64,000 nucleotides of DNA from Saccharicrinis sp963666825. GTDB taxonomy: Bacteria; Bacteroidota; Bacteroidia; Bacteroidales; Marinilabiliaceae. Of the stretch, positions 1 to 8,600 are shown piece after piece. The position numbers were made by a program, and so were the translations under genes. Each line of letters opens with the position of its first letter. Position 1 is the stretch's first letter. Location: positions 4,464,001-4,528,000 of the forward strand of contig OY763044.2 in NCBI GenBank assembly GCA_963666825.2. The letters run 5' to 3'. The notes below the pieces were generated by a model. The model worked only from the letters and a program-made list of their open reading frames with translations. It made no database searches and was not told the origin of the DNA.

Positions 1-331
1 TTATTGTAATTGGAGTAGCCACTCCATGATACACTTTAGATAAATTTGAAATAGAACCACCAAAAGCTTCAGCAATGGCCTGATGTCCTAAACAAACTCC
101 CATAATACTTTTAGTTGGACCATACTTCTGAATCAACGGAATTAAAATACCTGCATCTTTTGGAACACCTGGTCCCGGCGACAATAGTATTTTATCGTAC
201 TTTTCAACATCCTCCAAAGGAATCTGGTCATTTCTATATACATCAACTTTATAACCAACAATTTCTTCTATGTAATGAACCAGGTTATATGTAAACGAAT
301 CGTAATTATCGAAAACTAATATTTTTTTCAT
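1..331 (-). CDS. trpG: Anthranilate synthase component II (glutamine amidotransferase), 3' end cut by window edge
   Basis: TrpG releases ammonia from glutamine for TrpE in the first step of tryptophan synthesis from chorismate. The first 110 codons are visible; the family is usually about 190 residues, so roughly 80 residues lie outside the window. The start MKKILVFDNYDSFTYNL is the classic TrpG N-terminus. The oxyanion motif LLSPGPG and the nucleophile elbow GVCLGHQ with Cys80 are present; the His-Glu part of the triad is beyond the edge. It starts 18 nt after the trpE stop on the same strand, so the two are cotranscribed under the attenuator upstream of trpE. PabA is the main alternative, but the TrpE partner with its tryptophan-binding motif and the Trp-rich leader peptide argue for TrpG. 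Confidence 0.95.
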   Translation of the reverse strand, partial: MKKILVFDNYDSFTYNLVHYIEEIVGYKVDVYRNDQIPLEDVEKYDKILLSPGPGVPKDAGILIPLIQKYGPTKSIMGVCLGHQAIAEAFGGSISNLSKVYHGVATPITI

Positions 332-349
332 GCTTAAACTCTTTATCTT

Positions 350-1765
350 TTAAAACTCAGTAGCTAATTCAACAGCTTTCTTCAATGCGCCAAGCTTGTT
401 ATTAACTTCTGCTAATTCGCTCTCAGGCACTGACTCTGAAACAACACCAGCTCCAGCCTGATAAAACAATGTATTGTTTTTACATAGGAACGATCGTATC
501 ATAATCGCCTGATTAAATGAACCATCCAAGCCTAACATTCCAATACATCCACCATAATAACCTCTGTTTTGATTCTCATATTTATCGATAAGCTCCATGG
601 CCATAAATTTTGGAGCTCCAGAAAGAGTTCCTGCAGGAAATGTATCAGCCATTACTCTGCAAGTATTTGAACTCTCTAACAACTGACCTCTTACATCAGA
701 TACAAGGTGTAAAACATGAGAGTAATATTGAACTTCTTTATAAGTTTTAACTTTAACATGATCGCAATTGCGACTTAAATCATTTCGAGCCAAATCCACC
801 AACATTACGTGCTCAGCATTTTCTTTAGGATCACTACTTAATTTCTTCGCTAACTCCCTGTCTTTATTATCATCACCAGTTCTTTTAAATGTGCCGGCAA
901 TTGGATTAATAGTGGCCTCACCATCTTCAATAACCAATTGTGATTCAGGAGAAGATCCTAATATTTTGTAGCTACCATAATCAAAGAAAAACAAGTAAGG
1001 AGACGGATTTATATTTCGTAAAGCTCTGTAAACATTAAATTCATCACCTGAATATTTACGCTTAAACTGACGGGACAATACGATCTGAAAAACATCACCT
1101 TTAAAGCAATGATCTTTTCCTTTTTTTACCATCTCTATATATTCGTCATCGGTTATATTAGAAACCTCATCTGTATCAGGATGAAAACTAAAAGCAGGAA
1201 CAGTTCTATCGTCAAGAAGATTTAAGATCTCATCAATAATGCTTTCTTGGCCTTCTGGCAGGTTCTCGATTAAATTAAGCTGATTAGTAAAATGATTAAA
1301 TGCAAATATGTATTTATAATAAGCATATCTCATTTCAGGAATTTCATACTCCTCTTCAACCTTATTAGTAAACTGAATAGACTCAAAATGTTGAACTGCA
1401 TCATATGATGAGTAACCAAACAAACCATTTACATTAACCAAAGAATCAGACTCAACAACATCAAACTTATTGATAAAACTATCAAGCTGTGCAGGAATAT
1501 CCTTAACTGCAGGATTTTCTCCTTTTGTTAAATCTCCATTCGGAAGAGTGATCTCCACATCACCCTTATTAACTTTGAATTCAGATAATGGTTGAAAGCA
1601 GATAAAAGATTGTGAATTATTATTTCCATGATAATCTGAACTTTCCAGAAGAATTGTATTTGGGTATAAATCTCTTATTTTAAGATAAATACTAACCGGA
1701 GTTATAATATCAGCAATATTAGCAGGAACCTTTTTTGCTGAACTTTTTATTTTTATTGTATCCAT
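350..1765 (-). CDS. trpE: Anthranilate synthase component I
   Basis: TrpE (471 aa, normal length) converts chorismate and ammonia to anthranilate. The N-terminal domain carries LLESSD at residues 39-44, the tryptophan feedback-inhibition motif of the family. The C-terminal chorismate-binding domain has GDVFQIVLSRQF (about 224-235), PIAGTFKRTG (about 290), DLARNDLSRN (about 327), FPAGTLSGAPK (about 376) and the closing GAGVV segment. It is the first structural gene after the leader peptide and attenuator at 1801-1920, with trpG following after 18 nt. Two levels of tryptophan control are therefore visible: allosteric (LLESS) and transcriptional (attenuation). PabB or isochorismate synthase is unlikely given LLESS and the leader. 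Confidence 0.96.
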   Translation of the reverse strand: MDTIKIKSSAKKVPANIADIITPVSIYLKIRDLYPNTILLESSDYHGNNNSQSFICFQPLSEFKVNKGDVEITLPNGDLTKGENPAVKDIPAQLDSFINKFDVVESDSLVNVNGLFGYSSYDAVQHFESIQFTNKVEEEYEIPEMRYAYYKYIFAFNHFTNQLNLIENLPEGQESIIDEILNLLDDRTVPAFSFHPDTDEVSNITDDEYIEMVKKGKDHCFKGDVFQIVLSRQFKRKYSGDEFNVYRALRNINPSPYLFFFDYGSYKILGSSPESQLVIEDGEATINPIAGTFKRTGDDNKDRELAKKLSSDPKENAEHVMLVDLARNDLSRNCDHVKVKTYKEVQYYSHVLHLVSDVRGQLLESSNTCRVMADTFPAGTLSGAPKFMAMELIDKYENQNRGYYGGCIGMLGLDGSFNQAIMIRSFLCKNNTLFYQAGAGVVSESVPESELAEVNNKLGALKKAVELATEF

Positions 1766-1800
1766 GCTGTATGGTATGTTTGAGTACTTTAAGTTTTAAG

Positions 1801-1841
1801 AAAAAAAAAATGGCTTACCGAGGTTTTCGGCAAGCCATTTT
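1801..1841 (-). terminator. Attenuator terminator of the trp operon
   Basis: On the minus strand a 14-bp stem (arms 1828-1841 and 1807-1820, one G-U pair, 7-nt loop) is followed directly by a run of U. It lies between the Trp-codon leader peptide and trpE, where a premature terminator must sit for attenuation. Part of its loop and 3' arm (minus-strand AACCTC, 1820-1825) is complementary to GAGGTT at 1871-1876 just after the leader stop codon, giving a candidate 6-bp anti-terminator pairing. Confidence 0.9.
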
Positions 1842-1878
1842 CATAAAATATTTTATAATAGCGTAGCGTTAACCTCTC

Positions 1879-1920
1879 CTAGTTAAGAAAAAGCCAATGC
1901 CACCACCAAGTATTTTTCAT
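1879..1920 (-). CDS. trpL: trp operon leader peptide (13 aa, four Trp)
   Basis: The 13-codon frame reads MKNTWWWHWLFLN followed by TAG. Four of 13 residues are tryptophan, three of them consecutive, which is far beyond chance and typical of amino-acid attenuator leader peptides. It starts about 30 nt after a candidate promoter and is followed by an intrinsic terminator and then trpE. Under the classic model, a ribosome stalled on the Trp codons leaves 1871-1876 free to pair with 1820-1825 and blocks the terminator. A ribosome that reaches the stop codon covers 1871-1876 and lets the terminator form. The peptide is too short for most gene finders. Confidence 0.9.
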   Translation of the reverse strand: MKNTWWWHWLFLN

Positions 1921-1957
1921 TAATTTTGTCATTTTGCTTATGAATTATTAGCAGTTG

Positions 1958-1988
1958 CAAATTTTAATATAATTTTTGACATATCAAA
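1958..1988 (-). promoter_or_regulatory. Candidate trp operon promoter (Bacteroidota type)
   Basis: On the minus strand, TTTG (1988-1985) lies 18 nt before TAAAATTTG (1966-1958), close to the Bacteroidota -33 TTTG / -7 TAnnTTTG pattern. Transcription would begin near 1950, giving a leader of about 30 nt before trpL. The -7 element has three rather than two bases between TA and TTTG, so this is a fair but not perfect match. Confidence 0.5.
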
Positions 1989-2027
1989 ATTTAATTTGCT
2001 TACAATTTCACAAACAGAAGGTCAAAA

Positions 2028-2219
2028 TTAAGCTGAAATACCATAGAACATCTCACCCAACAGGTGATCATAATAAGATCCAAATTCCTTCCTGATCCAT
2101 TTACGTAATACGTCCAACTCTTCCGGATTTAACCAGGTAAATGACTTCAAAAGTTCTTTTCTGAATAAATGAGGATTATTTGCAACCCCTAACAACACTT
2201 TCATTTGATGTTCTAACAT
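2028..2219 (-). CDS. Small hypothetical protein (63 aa)
   Basis: I do not recognise this protein. It is soluble and mostly helical in appearance, with several aromatic and charged residues (for example FTWLNPEELDVLRKWIRKEF) and no signal peptide or membrane segment. Composition looks like a real protein rather than spacer translation, and the frame begins with ATG and is closed by a stop codon. It lies upstream of the trp promoter on the same strand, separated from trpL by about 110 nt that hold the trp promoter, so it is probably its own transcription unit. No function can be assigned from sequence or context. Confidence 0.55.
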   Translation of the reverse strand: MLEHQMKVLLGVANNPHLFRKELLKSFTWLNPEELDVLRKWIRKEFGSYYDHLLGEMFYGISA

Positions 2220-2570
2220 GATAATGAGTTTTGGTTTTTTGGTTTAATATTTCGGGTACAAAAGTGGATAATATTCCCTATGTATTTTATTACTTTACAT
2301 TAATTATTCATTAAAACATTTGCTTAAACACACAGAAACTTATCGACTTTAATATCAACACGTTCAAATGATTAATCCCACTTTTCTTATACGCCCAATA
2401 TTATATTTAAGTTACTAAATTATTCTTTATATTTTGTTCTTAATTTATATACTAAACAAAAGGATTGATGAACTAAAAAAAATTATTGATGTACATACTT
2501 AAACTTCATTTTGTTGTATCTTAAGGCCAAAATTTAAAAGAAAACAATAATAAAATATATACCAATAATT
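2220..2570. other. Intergenic region between divergent genes
   Basis: This 351-bp, very AT-rich stretch separates the divergent small gene at 2028-2219 and the PhzF-like gene at 2571. I see no open frame with protein-like composition, no strong hairpin and no exact TAnnTTTG element. The best plus-strand guess is TTG followed about 18 nt later by TCATTTTG near 2508-2516, which is weak. Confidence 0.4.
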
Positions 2571-3356
2571 ATGCCTTATCCAATATATCAAGTTGATGCA
2601 TTTAGTTCTGAGCTATATAAAGGAAATCCAGCAGGTGTTGTTTTACTAAACGAATGGCTTCCTGATGAAACATTGCAAAATATAGCAATGGAAAATAACT
2701 TAACAGAGACAGCTTTTATTTGTCCGCAAAAATCAGAATTACATATTAGATGGTTTACTCCAACAACTGAGGTTAATCTGTGCGGTCACGCAACATTAGC
2801 TAGTGCACATGTACTATTCAATCACGAAGAAATAGAAGGAGATGAAGTTACTTTTCATTCAAAAAGTGGCTTATTAAGAGTATGCAGGCTTGAGGAAGAG
2901 CTTGTGCTTGATTTTCCTATTGATGACATATACAAGGTTAATGAACTCCCTGCTTTAATGAAAGCACGCAACAGAGATCAAATCTCTGAAATTCACAGGG
3001 GAAAGGATGACTATATGTTTATTTTATCCAAGGCTTCTGAAGTCGAAAATTTTGTTCCTTCAATGGATATCATTTCGGAGTTGGACTCCAGAGGCGTTAT
3101 CATAACTGCACCTGGAGAGGATGTTGACTTTGTATCAAGATATTTTGCTCCTCAATGTGGCATTCCTGAAGATCCGGTTACAGGTTCAGCACATACTACA
3201 CTAGCACCCTATTGGAGTAAAAGATTAGGAAAAACAAAGATGACTGCCAGACAGCTTAGTAAAAGAGGCGGTAGCTTAGTTTGTGAAATAAGAGGATCAA
3301 GAGTTCTTATTGGTGGAACTTGCAAAACATACCTTAAAGGACAACTAATTCAATAA
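2571..3356 (+). CDS. PhzF family phenazine-biosynthesis-like isomerase/epimerase
   Basis: The 261-aa protein has the PhzF/diaminopimelate-epimerase-like double fold. The N-terminal half contains YQVDAFSS, GNPAGVV (residues 18-24) and NNLTETAF with the conserved catalytic Glu46. The motif CGHATLASAH follows at about residue 72, and the C-terminal half carries EDPVTGSAH, the second signature of the family. PhzF itself isomerises a phenazine precursor, but no other phenazine genes are nearby. Most family members of this type have no known substrate, so the specific reaction is open. It is a single gene; its 3' end faces the aldo/keto reductase across a repeat-rich hairpin. Confidence 0.9.
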   Translation: MPYPIYQVDAFSSELYKGNPAGVVLLNEWLPDETLQNIAMENNLTETAFICPQKSELHIRWFTPTTEVNLCGHATLASAHVLFNHEEIEGDEVTFHSKSGLLRVCRLEEELVLDFPIDDIYKVNELPALMKARNRDQISEIHRGKDDYMFILSKASEVENFVPSMDIISELDSRGVIITAPGEDVDFVSRYFAPQCGIPEDPVTGSAHTTLAPYWSKRLGKTKMTARQLSKRGGSLVCEIRGSRVLIGGTCKTYLKGQLIQ

Positions 3357-3367
3357 CAAGGCAGTAC

Positions 3368-3440
3368 TCAGTTGACAGGCAACAGTAGGCAGAGTATTCT
3401 GTATCTACTGTTGACTGCCGACTGAAGACTGAAGACTGTG
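3368..3440. repeat. ACTGNNG heptamer tandem repeat with imperfect inverted repeat
   Basis: Positions 3407-3438 hold four and a half copies of a 7-nt unit ACTGNNG. The first part of the repeat pairs with upstream sequence: 3376-3388 and 3405-3417 are 13-nt inverted arms with one mismatch, extended by TCAGT at 3368-3372 pairing with ACTGA at 3421-3425. It lies between two convergent genes, so it could help end transcription, but there is no U-run. Confidence 0.7.
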
Positions 3441-3443
3441 TAA

Positions 3444-4628
3444 TTATTTCACAGCTGGCTTCAGAGTCTTCAAATCAACCTTCTTTTGATCTGGATTTTC
3501 ATAGAAGGCCTCGTGCAATTCCATCAACATCTCTTTTAAAGGAATTGAATCCGGAACCTTTGAAAAATCAATTTTATCTATATTTTCCTTTGTAGCGTAT
3601 ACTCCAGGAACCCAATCATTAGGTGTCTTTAATTCTTTATACCTGTACCTGGCAAAATCCAACATATCATAACACTTCCATAATCTTCTCCACCTTAATA
3701 ACCACTCAATATTCAAATCACCAGTACTTCCTCTTAAATCATAGCCTTTATAGTAAGAATAAGCATCTTCATTCAGCATTTCGTCCAATACTTGTTTTGA
3801 ATGCAAATCTTTCTCTAACGTTTCAGCCTTGAAATCAAATATCCCTTTCATTTCTTCAAAATGAGCTGGATCAGTCATTCCAAATGATAAAGTATGAACA
3901 CCGGGTGTATTTAAACAAAAGCGGGCATTCCATTGTATTGGAGTTGAATGAGGAATGGCATTTTTTACTTTTTGAGGTGCCTTATATAACTGACCTCCCT
4001 TATCATTTGGCGAAATAATAAAAACACCTAGGTCTTTTTCTTTTGCCAGGTTAACAGCACTAATATTTTCCTGATTGAAATAATAGTAATGAAGGTTTAC
4101 AAATTCAAAATAATCCGTTTCAATAGCATCCTTAATAACATCCACACTGGCATGAGTACTGAAACCAACATGTTTTATCAAACCTTCCTCTTTCATTTTT
4201 AAGAGTTCTTCAACAGCACCATTTGTTTTACAGGCACTATTAAAAAGCTCACGATCATTAATACCATGCCATCCATAAAAGTCAAAATAGTCAGTTTTTA
4301 AGGTTTTTAATTGCTCTTCAACCCTTCTCCGCATATCATCAGCCGTATGCTCTCGTCCCTTGGTCATTAAAAAATATGAAGATCTATCCAGCTTTAATTC
4401 ATCATTAAGTGTTCTTCCAAATGCAGTTTCACTCTTCATGTATCCATGAGCCGTTTCAAAATGATTAATCCCATTTTTCAATGCCAGATCGACCAATTGA
4501 TTACAATGATCCTGAGTATCCTTTTCAACAACTTCTCTTGGCTGATTCCACACATGCTTAAAGCGCATCCCTCCTAAAGTAATTACACTTATCTTCTTTT
4601 CAGTCTTTCCAAATCTTCTATATTGCAT
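3444..4628 (-). CDS. Aldo/keto reductase with extended C-terminus
   Basis: The 394-aa protein has the aldo/keto reductase TIM barrel in its first 300 residues: RFGKTEKKISVITLGGMRF at the start, HFETAHGY (about 57-63), LMTKGREH with Lys90, and FYGWHGIND with His121. The catalytic tetrad is Tyr63, Lys90 and His121, but the usual Asp of the motif DTAxxY is Glu58. The last 90 or so residues form an extra helical segment without the cysteine cluster seen in ferredoxin-like AKR fusions. It should be a soluble NAD(P)H-dependent oxidoreductase of unknown substrate. A -7 element at 4656-4663 can drive it. No partner genes are evident. Confidence 0.88.
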   Translation of the reverse strand: MQYRRFGKTEKKISVITLGGMRFKHVWNQPREVVEKDTQDHCNQLVDLALKNGINHFETAHGYMKSETAFGRTLNDELKLDRSSYFLMTKGREHTADDMRRRVEEQLKTLKTDYFDFYGWHGINDRELFNSACKTNGAVEELLKMKEEGLIKHVGFSTHASVDVIKDAIETDYFEFVNLHYYYFNQENISAVNLAKEKDLGVFIISPNDKGGQLYKAPQKVKNAIPHSTPIQWNARFCLNTPGVHTLSFGMTDPAHFEEMKGIFDFKAETLEKDLHSKQVLDEMLNEDAYSYYKGYDLRGSTGDLNIEWLLRWRRLWKCYDMLDFARYRYKELKTPNDWVPGVYATKENIDKIDFSKVPDSIPLKEMLMELHEAFYENPDQKKVDLKTLKPAVK

Positions 4629-4645
4629 TGCTCGCTATTTTAAAA

Positions 4646-4680
4646 AACAAAAAGCCAAAAGTATAAAAACTAATGGCTTT
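4646..4680 (-). terminator. Intrinsic terminator after the outer-membrane barrel gene
   Basis: On the minus strand AAAGCCA (4680-4674) pairs with TGGCTTT (4657-4651) and is followed by a U-rich run. It ends the transcript of the genes at 4732-9479. The next gene's -7 element (TACTTTTG, minus strand 4663-4656) overlaps the 3' part of the hairpin, so terminator and promoter share sequence. Confidence 0.65.
4656..4663 (-). promoter_or_regulatory. -7 element for the aldo/keto reductase gene
   Basis: Minus-strand TACTTTTG matches TAnnTTTG exactly and lies 28 nt before the ATG at 4628. No clear -33 TTTG was found. Confidence 0.4.
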
Positions 4681-4731
4681 ATAAACCGGGTTATTATTAA
4701 AACACCCAATATATCTTTTTGTTGAACTGTA

Positions 4732-5580
4732 TTATCTAATACTTTTCACACCTGCTTTTTCAGGAGGAGTAAGATCGAATAACAATCCAATTTTAATTCC
4801 CATGCTTGATAAATTTACCTTATCACTATAATACATACTTCCATTATAAACCGAAGGATCCTCCATAAAAGCAACATCTTTGTTTACATCTAAAACACTA
4901 CCAAATCCTGTCTGATAGTATAGTGTAGCTGTCAGATTAAGTCTTTTAGCTAAATAATACTCTGCACCTACTTGCAAAGTCCAGCCAAATGATGGTTTCA
5001 AATCATAATCAGGCATATCACCTGATAAAGAACGACTATAAAAACCATACTCAGGTATATCATCAATAGTCATATTCCATTCTGAGTAATAACCTGAAGT
5101 TGCTATATCTCCGGAAACAAACTCACTTTTTAAGCCTCCAGGAAGTATAAAAACAGGTCCGGTTGTTCCTGTCAAAAGAATATCAGCACTTACCCATCTT
5201 TGATATTTAAATAAGATAGGAATTTCAATAGTAGTCATTCTGTATTTTTCCTTGACACCAGAAAAATTTGCACTTAAAATATAACTATCTCCATCCATAT
5301 CCACTCTTGAAGATCCAGATTCATAATTATAATCGATAGTTGCATCGGCACCATAGGTCATCATGGCAAAACCTGCACCTACAAACATATCTTCATTTAA
5401 TTCATAAAAAGCATTGGCTCCAATAGTAATACCTGTTGTGCCGCTAACTGTAGCTATATCTGAATCAAAATTTAGCTTTTGAACACCGAAACCTAATGAT
5501 GGTTGAATTCTGATTTGGGCTTTTAATGATGTCACAGCAACCATCATTAATAACAAGACTATTATATTATAGATTTTCAC
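4732..5580 (-). CDS. Outer-membrane beta-barrel protein
   Basis: The 282-aa protein starts with a clear signal peptide (MKIYNIIVLLLMMVAVTSLKAQ, cleavage after residue 21 or so). The rest alternates short amphipathic strands and Gly/Asn/Asp turns, as in small OmpA/OprF-type or PorT-like barrels, for example FVGAGFAMMTYGADA and LGVEYYLAKRLNLTATLYYQTGFG-like strands near the C-terminus. It ends in a short charged tail (PPEKAGVKSIR) rather than the usual terminal aromatic residue. It starts 38 nt after the stop of the large secreted protein gene and shares its terminator, so they probably form an operon. The barrel could be a surface partner of that protein. No specific function is evident. Confidence 0.8.
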   Translation of the reverse strand: MKIYNIIVLLLMMVAVTSLKAQIRIQPSLGFGVQKLNFDSDIATVSGTTGITIGANAFYELNEDMFVGAGFAMMTYGADATIDYNYESGSSRVDMDGDSYILSANFSGVKEKYRMTTIEIPILFKYQRWVSADILLTGTTGPVFILPGGLKSEFVSGDIATSGYYSEWNMTIDDIPEYGFYSRSLSGDMPDYDLKPSFGWTLQVGAEYYLAKRLNLTATLYYQTGFGSVLDVNKDVAFMEDPSVYNGSMYYSDKVNLSSMGIKIGLLFDLTPPEKAGVKSIR

Positions 5581-5618
5581 GTTTTTTTCTTTATTTATTA
5601 ATAATAATGGAGTATCAA

Positions 5619-8600
5619 TTATTTAACAATAATCTTTTTAACAGATACTACTTCTCCTTCTGTTTTAATAATATAAATTCCCGGCTCGTTGATCTGCAAT
5701 TGGTTAAATGCATTCACATCTGATAATTGCTTAACTAATTTACCGGTAATGGAATATATACTCATTGTACTATTCTTTAATGAACTATCCTCAATATCAT
5801 TAAACTCTACTGTAAAAGTAGCTCCTTTTAAGGCTGGAGAAGGATATACATCCATAGTAGCAGCAACTGCTCCACCTGTCCAAACTTCACTATTAAATCT
5901 TTGATCCAACATACAATAATACTCTCCCGACAAACCATCTGAAGCATAATAGTACTGATTTGTTGCTCCTGAGATGGCTGCTCCATTACGATACCATTGA
6001 TAAGAATTCGCAGTAAATACATTCTTAATATTGTTCACCAACAGCATATTCGTTCCTTTTTGAATAACTTCAACAGCAATAATAATAACTACAGACACAT
6101 CTGAGGCAGCTTCATAATTAGTTCCCCCTGCATCACTTGCTGTTATTGTTACTTCACCAAAGGAGTTAACCATAAGTGTATTTCCTGATACGCTCACAAT
6201 ACTCTCATCTGAACTTGAAAAAGAAACAGCTAATCCTGATGTAGAACTTGCACTTAAAATAATTTGATCAGTTTCACTTAAGTAATAACTAGTCACATCT
6301 AAAGTAAAATCAATTGTATTTGCAGCCTTATTGATTGTAAATACTCCAGGAGTAAAGCTTATATTATAATTTGACGACAAGGATAATGTACCCTGATTGA
6401 TACTATATGTTCCTGCATTCTCACCAGTCTCTCTTTCCAAAGTACCTGTAAAATTATCGGAACCAACCAAAGATCCTGAAGTAACTATATATGTAAGAAC
6501 CGGATCCGTATCATTATAATTCTTACTATTATCATCTGCAGCAATTACTATTTCAACAGCTGTGATATCAGCTGATAATGAAGGAAGAGTAAGCGAATAA
6601 TTAGACTGATCAACTCCTGAGGTACTAAGACCTGAAACCGATACATCTTTTGCGGTTCCAACATTAGCATCTGCAAAAGCCGCTAACAAAGATGCTGTAT
6701 TTAAAGAAACATCGTCTCCAGAAACAATTCCATTTAAAATAGCGGTACCACTTATTGTTGCACTTGAAGTACCATCATATTGCTTATCTTGTATTGACAA
6801 GCCAGTAATGGTAAGTTCTTTAGCTGTTATATCTGCAACATCAGCATCAGGTTGCGATAGCGAATAATTTGGAGAATCAGCTCCCATAATAAAGTATCCA
6901 CTGAAAGTAACTGTTTTTCCTGTTCCAACATCCTTAGTATCGAAACTTGCTGAAACGGAAGCAATATTTAAAGTGACATCATCACCAGAAATAACACCAC
7001 TAACAACTGCAGTTCCTTCAATTGTGGCAGTTATTGTTCCATCATAAACTTTATCTGCAGCAGTAACTCCTCCAACAGTAACAGATAATGGAGATATTGT
7101 TGCCTTAGAATCTGCAGGCTGAGACAATGTATAATTATCGGCATCTACACCTGAAAGGGCAAAACCTGAAAAAGTAACTGTTTTATCTACTCCTACAGTT
7201 TTAGAATCAAATTCTCCAACACCAGAGCTTACATCCACTGTAACATCATCACCACCTACAGCACCTAAAACTTCTGGTGTTCCTGTATAGGTAGCAGCAG
7301 TAGTTCCATCATAATCCTTATCTTCTGCAGTCAGTACCGACACAGATACTGGTTTTGGAGTAATGGTTGCCAAAGCCCCTGTCATTGATAATGTATAATT
7401 ACCCGCATCAACACCCGACAGAGTATATCCTGAAAATACTACATTCTTATCAACTCCGGCACTCTTATCTTCAAACGCAGCAGTAATACCTGTTGAGTTT
7501 AAGGTAACATCATCAGTTCCAACAATTCCATCCAAAATAGCAGTGCCTGAAAATGTTACATCAGTAGTTCCATCATAAACTTTATCATCAGCAACAAGCC
7601 CTGACATAGTAAGCTCTTTAGCTGTTATAGTTACATATATACTATCATAAATTTCAGCATAAGTAACATTATCTTCAGGAGTAAAAACCACCCTGTATTT
7701 TTTAGCCTCTCCATTCTGATATTGTGGAACAGTTGAAGCATCAGTAAATGAATATGCTCCCGGAACATCTGAATTCGTTCTTAAATCCAAAGCACTTCCA
7801 TCTTCAAGCAATATTTCACCTAATGTTAATCCATATTCCATAGTAAATGGAGCAGGTAATGTTAACTCAACAAAAGCAGGTTCATATGCACCTATATCAA
7901 TCTTATGATTAAACAAACGATACTCTTTTGCCAAATCGGTAAACTTATCAATATTTTTAGTTTTAGATCCGTCACCATCCAAATCAACACTTACCAAGGC
8001 CTCATAAAAACCATTGTTATCACCTTGTTCCATAAGATCAGAATCGTAAGTAATATTCCAGTTTGCTGTAGCGATTTCTGTATCGTAAGTTGTGTTTCCA
8101 TTAGTATTACCTACAAAAGTTGTTGGACTCATAAAATAAGGATATAAAACACCAACTTCACTTCCTTCATTACTTGATGAAATTAATATTCCATTAGTAC
8201 CTACAACATCACTATCAAAAGCACAGTTTATCGCTTCACCACCTGATGACAACTTTAAATTAGCGGATGTTCCTGAAGTAGTATTCTTCCAAAACACCGT
8301 ATTATAAAAAGTAGTTTCCGGATCACCAAATGCTCCACCTCCAATTGCATTCGCAGCTGTTGTCTTATTATTTGCAACGACGCAATTGGTAAAATAACTA
8401 GCCATACTATAAATACCACCTGAATACGCAGATGCTTCATTATTGAAAACAACAGAGTTAATATAGGTACTTGATACACCATAAATACCTCCACCGTTTC
8501 CATTTGTTCCTTCAGTTTTATTATCAGCTACCCAACAATCTATGATATGTGAATTATTATTATACATACCACCACCAAATCCTTTGAAATTACTTTCAGG

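Noticed and set aside
8255..8503. Open frame overlapping the large secreted protein gene in another frame
   Set aside because: Composition rich in Ile/Leu/Val without domain pattern; lies inside the well-supported beta-helix coding region.
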